DNA of 64,000 nt from Lytechinus pictus (taxonomy: Eukaryota > Echinodermata > Echinoidea > Temnopleuroida > Toxopneustidae): NCBI RefSeq assembly GCF_037042905.1, contig NC_087246.1, positions 32,626,001 to 32,690,000 on the forward strand, in the 5' to 3' direction. This document shows positions 47,179-64,000 of this stretch, one piece after another. The translations under genes and the position numbers were made by a program. The first letter of the stretch is position 1. Each line of letters opens with the position of its first letter. The notes below the pieces were generated by a model, which was given only the letters and a program-made list of their open reading frames with translations, did no database searches and was not told the DNA's origin.

Positions 47179-48633
47179 TCATTAAATTGAAAAGAATTGA
47201 TTTTACTGGTGACCCGTTTCACTTATTATGACTGGCGACCATCTTTTTCTATTATGATTAGCGACCCTATTCTTTATTGGTAGAGACCCTTTAATGCGTT
47301 TATGACTAGCCACCCTTATAATTAATGAACCCACTTCCATTTAACATAAATCGAGACCCTCTTCTAGTATTACGACTATAGGGACCCTCTTTGCTGATTA
47401 ACACTAGCTCATCTTATATCTTATAAGTATTGACCTTCATGTCGATTATGAATAATGATCTCCATCTTACATTATGAATTTCGGACCCCCCCCCCCCACA
47501 CACACACACGACGGTTTAATAGTTGACCTACCCATGTTTAGGAGGTAGAGGTTTAATGGAAGGTCCTTCCAACTGATCAGACAACGTCAAATTGGCCGTC
47601 GATTGTGACGTCATTATGCTAAAGACTGTAACTTTTTTAAAGATCCCTTAATGGTTATTCACTCTCTTCTGTTTCACTCACAACAAATATAGAACAAACA
47701 ACAAACATCAAGACAGTCGATCCAAGTCCAAGAAATATTCCTGTCGTATACGAAAAAATGGGGAAAAGTGTGTTTCCCGTATCGGATCGCGGTTAGGCCC
47801 CAATTTACAAAGCTACTGCTTCTCAGTCTGAAGTTCAGCTTGCCAATGAAATCTAATAATACAAACATGAAAAGCTTTGATTATTCTACAACATACAAAA
47901 TACGCCTATTCTTATGAATTAACTTTGCGGAACAGCATCAATGTCGCCTTTGTTGGACCTAGGTTAAAGGTAAATACAGAGTTTGGTTGCAAACGCGGGG
48001 AAAATCTTTGAAACACTTTTGAAAACTTAATTCAAGAAAATTACTGAAAAGGGAAAGAACACGTATATTGAATTATCTTATTTATTTAATGATTAATTAA
48101 TCATGTTGATATATTTTATTCGTCATGATAAAACACAAACAGCACAAAATTAGTACATTCTGAGCAATTAAAAAAACAAAACAATTGTAGTAATGACATA
48201 ACCCCGGGACATAACATGATAGTAAAGACATGAATATTGATCATGGCAAACAAATTCTACAATTTCACTGTATATTGATTCTTATATCATTTCTTCAATT
48301 GTAAATTGTATAATTCCCGCTTTTGTTCATAACTTTAAAGTTACTGAATATGAAATTCATAAATGTCCTGAAAAAAAAAAGAAGCTTGAGATAAATTGTG
48401 ATTTGAATCGCGATTTGAATCATGAGAATACTTTAAATATTTAGGTCTACACTTTTTTTTCACCATGTTTTTATTAAGGATTTCATTCAAATGGATTACA
48501 TATTCTCAAGATAAATACAAAACAATTACAAATCTTTATTTTATATAAGCAAGGATATGCAAAAAATATATTTATATATTTACCAAAAACTGAAGCAATA
48601 AAGGCCGATGGAATGAAATTCCTTAAAAATATA

Positions 48634-48691
48634 CTACACACACACACAAACACACAAACACCCTCACCCTCACCCACACACACACACACAA
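48634..48691 (+). repeat. CA-rich microsatellite
   Basis: ACACACACACAAACACACAA then CCCTCACCCACACACACACA. Confidence 0.9.
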
Positions 48692-48934
48692 TTAAGAAAC
48701 GCGACTAAAATAAAAAATTATTGATTTTCAAACGTCACTTTTTGCCGTGTGTATCTAAAACTTGAATTTCTCTTTAATGATATGTATATCGTTCTCCTTC
48801 TCAATTAGCAATAATTCCAAGCAACACTTATAATTCCATTTTTTCCACTGAGTGAACACGTTCAAGGTTGTTTTTTTTTACCTTCAGGGGACTCTTTGTT
48901 GACAATAATATGATTTTAACCAATAGTGCCTACG

Positions 48935-48994
48935 CAGTGGCGTACCTGGGATTTTTCACAGGGGGGGCAAAACCGACCGACAAAAAATTTGACA

Positions 48995-49033
<39 letters not shown>

Positions 49034-49297
49034 TCTTCAATCACAAATGAAGGATTTCGTACAGAAAAAAATTTGACAAGGTTCCTCTATGAAGGATTTC
49101 GTACAGAAAAAAATTTGACAAGGTTCCTCTCTGAAAAAAAAAAAAAAAAAAAAAAAAAGGGTCTTCAAGTTCGTCAGGGGAGGCAATAAAGGTCTTCAAG
49201 CTCGTCAGGGGGGCAGGGATACGTCCTTTGCATGGGTTGTGGCTCGTCAGGGGGGCAGACTGCCCCCTCTGCCCCCCCCCCCGTAGGTACGCTAGTG
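48935..49297 (+). mobile_element. CAGTGGCGTACC G-run element, copy 3
   Basis: CAGTGGCGTACCTGGGATTT, a G run, GACAAGC and an A run of about 33, a duplicated ~43-bp GAAGGATTTCGTACAGAAAA segment, a second A run, GTCTTCAA, GACTCGTCAGGGG-like motifs, a C run and GTACGCTAGTG. It has the longest internal A runs of the family. Confidence 0.85.
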
Positions 49298-50224
49298 TGC
49301 CTACGTAAGATCAGATAAAAAAACAGTCAACAATGACGATTCCATCAAAATCGAACGAGGAATAACAATAGCTATGAAATTCTTAACTTTTGTGTGATTG
49401 CAATACATGTAAAACGAATTTCACATTGGAGGCCTATAAAATGGAGGCATGTTATATGCCTAGATGTAGGCCTTCATGTATGAAAATATCAAATTAGAAA
49501 AAAAGCAAAAGTAGACACCATCACCAGCCAGCCTATTGAACAGTTGAATACTTAATCCAGAGTGCATATAACAATATCTCTCTAAATGTTATTCTACCTT
49601 TAGCAGTTTATCATTTTTTTCATTGTCTAATCGCTATTAAAGCACCGATAGTCATACATCAACCCCATCAACGACTTTTAGCCAAAGCCAAATTATGACA
49701 GAAATTGTTTCCATGAAGTTCCATAAGAACTATTCATGGCGGTGACCAACCTGCATGAGATGTCACTTCGCCGACAAGTTGTTTAAAAAACCATGACAGG
49801 CAAGATATCGATATTACATATATATATATATAAAGTATGTCCTACACACTTATAATCACTTCGATTTGCTTTGGTTGAGGCAATAAATTGTTAGATAATA
49901 ATTTTATTATGGCTACGTACATTTACCAAAGATGGAGTAGGCTTAACAATATTTATACGTCTCGGAATTTCTCCCAATAAGCGTTTTAATCTTTAAAAAA
50001 ATTACAGTTGATTTTTAATCAAAAGTTAATTCCCCTTGCTATGAACGCGTTTTTAATGGAGTGTAATGCCTAGAATACGAGATAATTATTCTGTCGTATT
50101 TCACTTAATTTCGACACCCAGGTTATAAGATCCCATTAAGGTTAATAGACGCCAAGTAGACTGAAAATTCTCGCTATTGAGATAAGAAAGATTTCTAAAA
50201 AAGTGCACACAGAGTCACCAAAAA
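49298..50224. other. no gene recognised
   Basis: AT-rich intergenic DNA; a short (TA)n tract is near 49820. Confidence 0.4.
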
Positions 50225-50405
50225 TACATAGAGCATTTCCATTTATTGAATATAGGGAAAAGAGCACTGCTGATTAAATGCCTTGCTCACGGTCATATGT
50301 GCCGTGACAGGGGATCGAACCCCGGACTTAAAAGTGTCTAGGCAGGCCCTAGACTATTATTTGTCTGATGTTGTCGTAAGGCGATATGCTATGCCGTCAC
50401 TCATC
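50225..50405 (-). mobile_element. SINE-like fragment with B box
   Basis: On the minus strand CCGGGGTTCGATCCCCTGTC contains a perfect B-box core (GGTTCGATCCC). It is followed by GCACATATGACCGTGAGCAA and AAGGCATTTAATCAGC. The A box is not clear, so this is a fragment or a divergent SINE. Confidence 0.6.
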
Positions 50406-50452
50406 TATGTTTTAGCATAAAGATGAGTATTCCAGTTGGGTGTACTTCCTGG

Positions 50453-50572
50453 GTAACACAAAGATTAGCGATTAATCGTACGCTTGATTTTTACGATTGA
50501 CATTTACATTGTAGTCAATGGAATCAATCGTAGAAAAGTGTTCTACGATTATTGCTAAGCTTTGTGTTGCTG
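50453..50572. mobile_element. small TIR element, AACACAAAG ends
   Basis: The left TAACACAAAGATTAGCGATT is inverted relative to AATTGCTAAGCTTTGTGTTG-like sequence at the right. The middle repeats ATCGTA/TACGAT. Confidence 0.65.
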
Positions 50573-50719
50573 GCACCTGGTTGTGACTTTAATTTTTTTA
50601 ATTACAATAATCATGACACCGTGTATGGTGTCGTTCTCAAGCGGCAACCCTAGCCCCACTCCACAGGGTATATATTTTCACCGAACACTACCACTAGTGG
50701 TAGAGTTCAGCGTATATTT

Positions 50720-50860
50720 TACATGCACCCACGCGCGCGCACACACACACTGCCGAAGAAAGCAAAGGAAAAGGCTCCAGCACGCATACACACTCACCGT
50801 GACCCCCGGCCTCACACGCCATCATACACGCACGCACACCCACACACACACCCAAATTAA
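50720..50860 (+). repeat. CA/CG-rich simple repeats
   Basis: CACGCGCGCGCACACACACA and, after a short gap, CACGCACGCACACCCACACA. Open frames across them are not credible genes. Confidence 0.8.
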
Positions 50861-51686
50861 GTCTCAAACACCCGCGTCGAAACATTTCTTTCCGCTTAAT
50901 AATATAAATAATAATAGAAATATTCGCAATCCCGATGCGCTTCAAAATTGAATTATTGTTACACGGGCCCTACTTAAGAAATGGAAAGCAAATAACGCAC
51001 AATTTTAAGTTCGTGATGGTGGCGATGCAGGTATCTAGGGTATTCGCAATAACATGCAAATACTCTCGAGTGTGCTGCATCGCCATTACACACTCATAAA
51101 TGTGCATTATTTCATTTTGTACATGATTTCATCACCGAATTTAGTAATAATGTAGCCCACTTAAAAGAAATAATAATTGAAAGTTTACTATAATCATGGC
51201 ACTGACAATTAGGAAAATATGACAAACAAACTATCAAAGCGAATACCAACAACGATATTCATTATCCCCAAGAACATGATAGTTGCCTACGGCAAATACT
51301 TATGATCGTGAAAATGTTCATAAAAATTATGAGAATTATCATTTTTACGATACACGTTTTATAATAATCATTATTATCCACTCTGGTAATTTTTAATGAT
51401 AATGTGTAAATATTTCTGGATTATTATCAGTTATCTTGTCATGACTGCAGACACATCACTAAGGTGTGCCCTTAGGATACCCCCCCCCCCCCCTTTGACA
51501 TAATTTTAATGCACTTTTATGGGAAAGGATGATGTGTGTTCGAATGATGATCACTTGTTCGGGGTTCATTTGAAAGCATATATGTGCTTATACTACGAAT
51601 TATGGTGTCCATGTTGTAATGACAGAGGCCCCTTTTCAAAATTGTCATGTCCCATTTTGCTAACCATAGCGTTCATGGGATTTTAA
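50861..51686. other. no gene recognised
   Basis: AT-rich DNA with a C13 run near 51480. No repeat family is defined. Confidence 0.4.
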
Positions 51687-52256
51687 AGGTCAAGTCCACC
51701 CCAGAAAAATGTTGATTTGAATATATAGAGTAAAATCAGGAAAGCATTATGCTGAAAATTTCATCAAAATCGGATGTAAAATGAGAAAGTTATGACATTT
51801 TAAATTTTCGCTTATTTTTCCCCAAATAGTGATATGCACAACTCAGTGACATGCAAAAAAAATGAGACAGTTTTTATTGTTTGAATTATACAATATTCAT
51901 TTTTACAGATTTGACAATAAGGGCCAACTTGATTGAACCATATAGTATTAAACAAATGCTAATTGCACATGTTCAGGGGGAATAAATCGTTGTTTCACAC
52001 GACAGTAGGGAAAAATTGGAATATTTGATATTTCACATAATAAAATACAAAAGAAATAGTGAGTGATTTTATCAGTCTCCTCATTTACATACCAACAAGG
52101 ATGTGAATATAAATGTTTTGTGAAATTAAGCGAAACTTTAAAATATCATAACTTTCTTATTTTACATCCGATTTTGATGAAATTTTCAGTGTTATGCTTT
52201 TTTCTGGATTTTTCTCTTTTTATTCGAATAAACATTTTGGTGGGGTGGACTTGTCC
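51687..52256. mobile_element. TTAA-type fold-back element, AGGTCAAGTCCACC family
   Basis: Flanked by TTAA at 51683-51686 and 52257-52260. The left AGGTCAAGTCCACCCCAGAA is inverted relative to the right GGGTGGACTTGTCCT. It is the same family as the tandem pair at 7813-9023. Confidence 0.87.
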
Positions 52257-52374
52257 TTTAAACATGTACAATGCAGAGCACTTAGTGTTTAAAGCAGAGC
52301 CAAGTGAAATCCCAAACGGATTTAACTCTTATCTTATCAAGACTAAAATGGGGGAAAGGAATATGATGTAGGCC

Positions 52375-52701
52375 CACTAGCGTACCTACGGGGGGGGGGG
52401 CAGGGGGGCTCTCTGCCCCCCCTGACGAGTCACAACCCATGCAAAAACGTATCTTTGCCCCCCCTGACGCGCTTGAAAAACCTTTTTTTGCCCCCCCTGA
52501 CGATCTTTAAAACCTTCAATGCCCCCTGACGAGCTTGAAGACCTTTTTTTTTTTTTTTTTTTTTTTTTTGCTTGTCAATTTTTTTCTGGTACGAAATCCT
52601 TGATTTGTGATCGAAGACCTTTTTTTTTTTTTTTTTTTGCTTGTCAAATTTTTTGGCGGACGGTTTTGCCCCCCCTGTGGAAAATCCTAGGTACGCCACT
52701 G
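52375..52701 (-). mobile_element. CAGTGGCGTACC G-run element, copy 4
   Basis: Reverse orientation: CACTAGCGTACCTACGG, a G run, several CCCCCCCTGACGAG segments, T runs, a C run and GGTACGCCACTG. Confidence 0.85.
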
Positions 52702-52876
52702 TGTAGGCCTACTGCTTGTATGACAATATTTGAATGGCGCAGAATGGATTAATATTCTTTTAGAAATTCATCTTGCATGTAACCACATTCCATCATTCCA
52801 AATCCTTCATAATCGTCAATACATTTTGAGTGTTTTGCACTTGGCAAAAAATGTATACATATTTCTTCCCATGCCT

Positions 52877-53158
52877 CAGTGGCGTACCTAGGATTTTCCA
52901 CAGGGGGGGGGGGGGCAAATTCGTCCGCCAAAAAAATTGACAAGCAAAAAAAAAAAGGTCTTCAACCACAAATAAAGGATTTCGTCCCAGAAAACAATTT
53001 GACAAGCAAAAAAAAAAAAAGGTCTTCAAGACTCGTCAGGGGGGGGGGGGGGCAGGGATATGTCCCTTGTATGGGTTGTGACCACTGATCTTTCCACTCA
53101 GTGGTTGTGACTCGTCAGGGGGCAGTCTGTCCCCCCCCCCCCCGTAGGTACGCTAGTG
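52877..53158 (+). mobile_element. CAGTGGCGTACC G-run element, copy 5
   Basis: Forward orientation and only 175 bp from copy 4, forming an inverted pair. CAGTGGCGTACCTAGGATTT, a G run, two GACAAGC-A-run segments, a C run, GTACGCTAGTG. Confidence 0.85.
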
Positions 53159-53308
53159 CCATGCCTGAATAAATAGGTAGGTTTCAAGTCTCACACGCAT
53201 AATTAAAATGACTACAAAAAGAATGTAAAAAGTATTGATTCCATCCAAGCCATTTCCGACATTTCCAGTTTGACTTAACGAATTGGCGCATGCATATTTT
53301 GCTGTTAA

Positions 53309-53890
53309 ACGGATGGTCCAGGCTGAAAGTATTTATAGCTTAATAAATAGAGTAGAATTCACTGAGCAAAATGCTCAAAATTTCATCGCAATCGGATAAC
53401 AAATAACAAAGTTATTGAATTTTAAAGTTTAGCAATATTTTGTGAAAACAGTCGTCATGAATATTCATTACATGGGTTGATGATGTCACATCTCCACTTG
53501 TTCTTTTGTATTTTATTAAATGAAATTAGGTTTATTCAATTTTTTTCCTCCAAGAACTAGAAAAATTGGATTGACAACTGATTTAGTGCATTAGATATTT
53601 ATTGCTGCAACTGATTTCATTATAAGGGAGACATATTATTCACACAAGTATGAAATAATGAAAAAATTATGATTTTATGTAATAACATAAGAAAACAGAA
53701 AGTGGAGATGTGACATCATCAGCCCACCTAATGAATATTCATGACGACTGTTTTCACAAAATATTGCTAAACTTTAAAATTCAATAACTTTATTATTTGT
53801 TATCCGATTGTGATGAAATTTTCAGCATTTTGATCAGTGAATTCTACTCTATGTATTAAGATATAAATATTTTCAGCCCGGACCATCCCG
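53309..53890. mobile_element. TTAA-type fold-back element (ATATTCAT subfamily), copy 2
   Basis: Flanked by TTAA at 53305-53308 and 53891-53894. The left ACGGATGGTCCAGGCTG is inverted relative to CAGCCCGGACCATCCCG. It shares arms with 4087-4699. Confidence 0.87.
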
Positions 53891-54019
53891 TTAAGTATTC
53901 TGTTCGTTCTAACAAGAATCTAGTTTATTTTCACATTATGGTTTTAACCTAGTTGCAAACTGAGTATCGATCATTATAAACGATTACGTAAATTATAAAT
54001 ACTTTCTTCGATCATTGGA

Positions 54020-54101
54020 GTGCAACTTGCAATGCTTCAATGATCATTACTTATTTATTAGTGCAACTTGCAATGCTTCAATGATCATTACTTATTTATT
54101 A
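54020..54101 (+). repeat. perfect 41-bp tandem duplication
   Basis: GTGCAACTTGCAATGCTTCA plus the following 21 bases appears twice without a mismatch (54020-54060, 54061-54101). It is a very recent duplication. Confidence 0.95.
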
Positions 54102-54717
54102 CGCATTTTTGCCTACTAGTCTGACATAAATCAGAATGAGAGCTTGTATCAGTTGCTGTTGACTTGTTTTCACAACTTTGCAAAAACTTTTTTTATTCAT
54201 TCTTCATCAGAATGTGTTGTGTTAAACTTTATCAAAGTCACTGCTGTGGCACACAGACAAAAGAAAAATGAGTCGTTCTAAGTATGTTCAAGTATGTTTT
54301 CTACCCGACATTTATTAAAGCTTTTCAAAGACAAAGTGTTTCACAATTCTCATTAACATGTAGAGTCAAATACTTGCAATTTGCCCCATTTTAATCAAAG
54401 AATGCTACAAGTAGGGCTAATTTGTTTGCTGCATTTATATTTATCTGATCACACAAAAATCATCTTGAAATAATATACAAATTTATAGAAAAAGCCTAAA
54501 AACGTAGTTTATAAAAATCCATATGACTATTTTTGGTCAAATAACATTTAGGACACAGTAATTTTACTCAACATGACCTAACATTCATGACAAACAGACA
54601 CACAATATACTATTAACATTGTAATAAACACACAGATAAGACATCCCAAACGCTACTTATACCAGTACCACAATCTTGTAATTGCATCATCCCCTCATTC
54701 AAATGTCAATATACATC
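54102..54717. other. no gene recognised
   Basis: AT-rich noncoding DNA. Confidence 0.4.
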
Positions 54718-54994
54718 AGGGCCCCGTTGTACAAAGAGTTACGACTGATCCGATCAATCGTAACTATGGAAAGCCAGCAAAATCAACATATGAAATGCAT
54801 GTTTGTTAGAAAAAAATTCTAGATATGAATGTATATCCATAAAGTCATTGATTTCTTGACAATTTGGTGTGTTTTCCTTTATTTACAAAGGACATTTTGC
54901 AAATTTCCTGTAGATAAAATTATGACACTGATGGATTTCCATAGGGTTACTATTTGATTGGATCAATCGTAACTCTTTGTAAGATGGGGCCCAG
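54718..54994. mobile_element. AAGAGTTACG TIR element, copy 2
   Basis: The left GGGCCCCGTTGTACAAAGAG and TTACGA are inverted relative to TCGTAACTCTTTGTAAGATG and GGGCCC. Inner arms carry CTATGGAAAGCCAGC and TTTCCATAG. Confidence 0.85.
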
Positions 54995-54995
54995 G

Positions 54996-55275
54996 ACCGA
55001 ATCTACAAGGAATTATGATCAATCTAATCCCTCACTACTATGAAAAGCCACCAACAACATATTTTTACACCATTGCATAAGTTCTGCCAATTGAAAATGG
55101 AAAAGAGCATGCATTAGTAGTGAAAGCAATCATGAAGCACACACAAGTGTGCTGCCTGCTTCAGAGAACAATCTAAAAGAACACATTCATATACATTCTA
55201 AATTATGGCGTTACTGGCTTTCCATAATTGAGATTGATTGAATTAATCAGAGCGCTTTGTAACACAGTGCCCCAT
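54996..55275. mobile_element. AAGAGTTACG TIR element, diverged copy 3
   Basis: It directly follows copy 2. ATGAAAAGCCACCAAC on the left and TTGGCTTTCCATAATTG-like sequence on the right are the inner arm motifs; the ends have drifted (CGAATCTACAAGG and CGCTTTGTAACA). Confidence 0.6.
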
Positions 55276-56400
55276 AATTTTTTTTTTTTTAATCACGAGG
55301 TAGCAAATATTGCAGCTTAATTTCATGACATCACAGGACAAATTTGTTTCTAACATTTTAAAAATCTTTCTTGGTATTTTAAATCACATTTCTCTCAAAT
55401 CTAACTACAAATAAGCAAGTCTATGAAAATTCATTGTTACAAAATATGACTGCCAAGCGCACCTTCACACCAGAAACATCATTTTTGTGTTGTGTAAAAG
55501 CGATATTATCACAATGTAAAATACTCCAATGAATCAAAATTTCACTTTTCAAGAGAGACATTAGCCCTCATCTTGCAAGTGATGAGTGATGTGTAAGTAA
55601 TCAAAACATATAATTATACTTGTATATTGCATCCTAGAAGAATTGAAGAGTCAAGTTAATTTAAAGAGATTTCACCAATCAAAGGAATGTTTTACACAGA
55701 TGAATTACCCATTCAACAAACTTTGGCAGAATAGATTGCATTGCAGTATAAAAACAAAATTCTGTAGCATATAAATGCCCTTCGCTAGATAGAATACAGT
55801 TTGATAAATAAATCTAACGATATACATGAAAAAACACTATATATGTACATGTGTATAGATATATATTCATAACTTTTCGGAATTGACTGACTTGATTCAG
55901 GCACCCAAAACATAGGTGAGTAGAAAAGTAGAAAACAATTTCTTCAATACCAGATGAATGAGGAATGTGCATTGCAATGTTCTGTTAAGTTTAGAATTAG
56001 ACAAACTTGCAGAACAGACAAAAATCATGTTTAGGTACCCAAGGAACTCAAAGAGAATAGGTACAAATTCAGACATTACCCTGAAAATTGGGGGTGCCCA
56101 TCCTGCCCCCCCCCCCTTCTCAAGCCTGTTCTGTTGTGCATTATAGAGCTTGTATTTCCCAAATCTCCTTGTTATAGACCTCATGCATATGACCTCATAA
56201 CCTCATAGCGCCCTCACTCAGAGGATATAGGAATATGTGTAAACAGAGATGCAAAGCCTTCAGCCTCTGAGATGGATGATGTAGTGCATAAGGCCTATTA
56301 CAGAAAAAAATCAAAACTGAATACTGCATGAATACACAAATATTGAGATACAGTTTTCTACATGAAAGCGCTAACTATTTTGCTATACTACATTCGAGGT
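55276..56400. other. no gene recognised
   Basis: AT-rich intergenic DNA with a C13-type run near 56107. No exon was found. Confidence 0.4.
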
Positions 56401-56401
56401 T

Positions 56402-56578
56402 GGTGTTTCATAAAGCTGTTCGTAAGTTAAGAGCGACTTTAAGAACGACTGGTGATCATTTCTTGTGGTAAATGGTATATACCAAAATGTTCATTGGCGA
56501 TGGTTTAGCGCGTAAGAAAGGAAACCAGTCATTCTTAAAGTCGCTCTTAACTTACAAACAGCTTTATGAAATGACCCC
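56402..56578. mobile_element. fold-back element, ~50-bp arms
   Basis: TTTCATAAAGCTGTTCGTAA and GTTAAGAGCGACTTTAAGAA on the left are inverted relative to TTCTTAAAGTCGCTCTTAAC and TTACAAACAGCTTTATGAAA on the right, with a spacer of about 65 bp. Confidence 0.85.
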
Positions 56579-56954
56579 AGGACCACATTCCATTAAAATT
56601 TGCTATCAATGAATAGGTGACAAGCTTCCGGTATGTAAGCTTCTAAAATGGCATAATTTGAACGACCAAGGGTAATTTCATAATTTACATGACTCCATCC
56701 CGCAGTAGACTTTCCTTACATGATTTGTATTTTGCTTATAGCTAATATGAAAAGGTGTAATTCCCTTACATTCTTGTGATTTAAGTATTTGATGAAGTTG
56801 TGAAGTAAAAAGAAAATGTGGCTGGGCACACTATTTTTTTATTTTATTATTTAAAAAAAACTTAAATTGCCCCCAAAGAGAGCCCTGACATAAACAAGTA
56901 GGCCCTATGTGAGGGTGTAAATTTTACTGAACTACCCTAGATTCATACACAGTC
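56579..56954. other. no gene recognised
   Basis: AT-rich DNA, nothing recognised. Confidence 0.4.
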
Positions 56955-57197
56955 TAGCCCCCATTTTACAAGAAATGGGATTGATCCAATCAATATTGAC
57001 TATGGAAAGCCAGCAACATCATCATGTGAAATGCATACCCTTTTCCAAAGTAATCTCTCTTTGGTTTTTGTATTTTATTGAAGGGACAGTGTATACACCG
57101 CAATGTACTTTTTATAGAGAATTAAGACGTAGGTGGCTTTCCATACTTAAGATTGAATGGGACCATCAAATACGTTTGTAAGACATGGACCCTGGGG
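56955..57197. mobile_element. AAGAGTTACG TIR element, copy 4
   Basis: GCCCCCATTTTACAAGAAAT and TGACTATGGAAAGCCAGCAA on the left; GTGGCTTTCCATACTTAAG and TTTGTAAGACATGG on the right. It is the same family as 16318 and 54718. Confidence 0.75.
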
Positions 57198-57345
57198 TCT
57201 GTTTCAGAAAGAACTCATGATTATGATAATGATCATTTGCCATTATGATAATACCATGGTACAAAGGCTCTGATGCTAATTGAAATCGAGGTTCCCATGG
57301 TAGTTCCATTTTAAGTTACCATTATCATAGTATTCAAGAAATGGG
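57198..57345. repeat. inverted repeat with ATGATAATG motifs
   Basis: CATTATGATAATACCATGGT on the left pairs loosely with CCATGGTAG and TTACCATTATCATAG on the right. Confidence 0.5.
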
Positions 57346-57996
57346 ATGCCAGATCCTGTCCATATCCCAGGGTGAGGTCGCAGGGGGGGGGGGGGGGGGC
57401 ACTTCCATTGACCAGCGGATATCATGCGTCTCCTTGGGGGTTTAAAAAGGCACGGCCCTACACACATATTTTCTAAACTCTGAAAATGCACCCCTCAACA
57501 AGAAGGGTCGGGTAATACCCTACCCTTAACAAGTATTGGATATAAAACCCTGCCCTTACAAACAAGTAACCAAGTATCAGCTCCAGAACCCACTTTTAAT
57601 GGGAACGAAACATACATGTAACCCTTAACAAGGTTTCCCCCTTATAATTGTAGACATCTTGCAAGGAGTATTGGGATACAGTACATCACTTGTAAAATCG
57701 GCTCAGGTGAAGATCGGACCCTCAACACATTATACTGGCGCAAAATTTGCATCCTTTTTAAAAATCACATTATAGTCTTTTTTCACCATTGCAAATCAGA
57801 CCCTAATCATGTAATTGACATACGAAAATATTTACCCTTTTTTCAGCATTTTAATGTTTTTGACACCCATACTACGTTCCAAACGTAACATGCCGTATCT
57901 CAAAATAGATACCATTTATCATACGCGTTTCGTGAGATATGCACGATATCCACTTGTCGATGGAAGTGCCCCCCCCCCCCATCCTGAGGTCCAGAT

Positions 57997-62568
<4,572 letters not shown>

Positions 62569-64000
62569 CTGTGAACATGGAGGGGGTGGAGGCATATCAT
62601 AAGATCGCAGGAGATTAAAGGGGGAGCAAACTCTATATTAAGTTGATTTTAATAGATGCCAAAAAATTAGCGTTACATATTATTAGAAGAGAGTTTGACA
62701 AAAATACATCAAAGGAAAAGTTACGGATCTTTTGTGACGTCTCATGTGAAGCAGCTGCCCAATTTTCTCATGTGAGTTCCATAAATTCTCAAAGGTTCAT
62801 AACTGAAATATCCTTTTCAGTGAAGCATGAATGAAATAACGTGTCTGATGGTATATCGAGTGCAGAGGTAAAATCACCTTCAATCTTCCGAGAAAAATGA
62901 CATTTTAGGAAATTTTGAAGATTGCACATGGAAGTCTGTCCTTCAATTGTGAATCAAACTGCGTTGTATTTATCTAGTTCCAGAAAGATGTAGCTACACC
63001 TTGAATGCAAATCAAACTGCACAAATATGGAAGAATGAATTCAGACAAGCTAATTGCATATATATTCAGTTGCTGCTGTGTTAATGGTGATTGACTGAAA
63101 TTTGCCCCCCTACTTATCTCCACCTACTATGTAAACCTTAAAGGGGAATCCAGCCTTGGCCATAAAATATTGTGATGGGAAGGAGAAAAATCAATTAAAC
63201 AGAATGGTGAAAGTTTGAAAGAAATCGGACAAGTAATAAGAAAGTTATAGCTGCTTTAAAATTCTATGTAGATTTCAAATTGGCAACTGGGTAAGTAAAT
63301 TATGACAAGGGGCAAGGACAACTTTCCCATAGGCCATGTACTTTATTACCAGGGATTTTCTCCTAAGTACCCATTACCCTGGGGCAGTAATCTAAATATA
63401 GCACAGGTAGTATATTGTTTTATGTCCTCATGAAAGAAAAATATAATTTGAAATAAAACTTTTGGGAAAAATGACATTTTGGCCATAATATGTATTGGAG
63501 TACATGGAAGAGTAGTCCTTGCCTTACATCACTATGACATCCCATATGCGGCCAATTTGAAGTCTCCATTGGTATAGTGATTACAACTTTTCAAAATTCA
63601 TAACTTTCTTGTTGTTTGTCCAATATTGTTCAAACTTTCACCTATCAAATTGGCTGATTTTCTTTTCCTTATAAAAACAAGTTTTTATTTGGGTAGGATT
63701 CCCCTTTAATTGTGATTGACTGCAGAACCCTTTTACTATGGTAATTTAATGAAGCTACTCTAATAATATAAGTATTTACGTGTCAGGCTCCAAGTCTGAA
63801 TTTCCAATGAATGCAACTCAAATTAAAAAAAAAAGAAGTAAATTTGCATTTTAGACACTTGTTAACATCAAGAATTTAAATATACAAAGATCAGGGGTCC
63901 ACTTCATTATCGTTATAATAACAAATTAAAACTAGAAGTTAAAAGCTACTGAAATCATTCGATCTGATTGGCTGATAAGTAAATATGTTACAGAAATTGT
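62569..64000 (-). other. intron 6 of copy C, incomplete
   Basis: No exon 6 (CPPPC-type) sequence is present, so this intron extends past the window edge. It holds one TTAA element at 63142-63705. Confidence 0.75.
63142..63705. mobile_element. TTAA-type fold-back element, AGGGGAATCC family
   Basis: Flanked by TTAA at 63138-63141 and 63706-63709. The left AGGGGAATCCAGCCTTGG is inverted relative to the right GGTAGGATTCCCCT. Arms with AAAGTTTGAAAGAAATCGGA and AAGAAAGTTATAGC mirror ATAACTTTCTTG and GTTCAAACTTTC. Confidence 0.87.

Larger units (their letters stand above)
46878..48934. other. upstream region of copy B
   Basis: The missing start exon of copy B is expected here or further right; no ATG followed by a phase-2 strong donor was found. 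Microsatellites lie at 47007 and 48634. The remainder is AT-rich and unrecognised. Confidence 0.45.

Noticed and set aside
46967-47231. His- and Ser-rich open frames
   Set aside because: They are translations of CAT/CTT/CTC microsatellites.
47674-47868. Possible first exon of copy B, minus strand, with a GTGAGT donor at 47671-47676
   Set aside because: The frame with a start codon ends in phase 0, not the required phase 2, and the peptide does not resemble a GGT N-terminus.

Overview
This is a eukaryotic, intron-rich, repeat-dense window from an animal, most likely an echinoderm and probably a sea urchin. That assignment is an inference: the genes are metazoan in type, the introns are short to medium, and the fold-back TTAA elements, tRNA-headed SINEs and G-run elements look like those I associate with echinoid genomes. 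No organism-specific marker gene is present.

The only host protein-coding content I can support is a head-to-tail array of three gamma-glutamyltransferase (GGT, glutathione hydrolase) genes, all on the minus strand. Copy A (12522-29160) is complete: 11 coding exons join in phase into a 569-residue protein, the length I recall for human GGT1. Its first coding exon holds only ATG plus five bases and lies 3.1 kb upstream of the membrane-anchor exon. Copy B (38952-46877) has ten exons and lacks only an identified first exon. Copy C (57997-62568) shows its last five exons; the rest lies beyond the right edge. Exon lengths and intron phases are the same in all copies apart from the anchor and last exons. 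All three keep the catalytic GTSH threonine, the NNEMDD motif, the SSM serines and the GG pair, so all look functional. They should encode type II membrane ectoenzymes that self-cleave before the threonine and act on extracellular glutathione and related gamma-glutamyl compounds.

Layout: 1-12521 is repeat-rich DNA downstream of copy A, with TTAA fold-backs, a 1.5 kb element holding eight ~154-bp satellite units, and a 5'-truncated L1-like LINE. 12522-29160 is copy A, whose introns carry SINEs, MITEs and fold-backs. 29161-38951 separates A from B and is almost wholly repeats: G-run elements with a GCGAGCGCGAAGCGCGAGCT core, a 2-kb element with inverted minisatellite arms, and a second LINE fragment. 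38952-46877 is copy B. 46878-57996 separates B from C and holds microsatellites, G-run elements, TTAA fold-backs and terminal-inverted-repeat elements. 57998 to the end is copy C and its upstream intron.

The most notable points are the patchy exon divergence between copies A and B, a CPPPC motif in both, perfect direct-repeat nuclear-receptor half-site motifs in every satellite unit, and several unrelated non-autonomous element families that share the same terminal bases.
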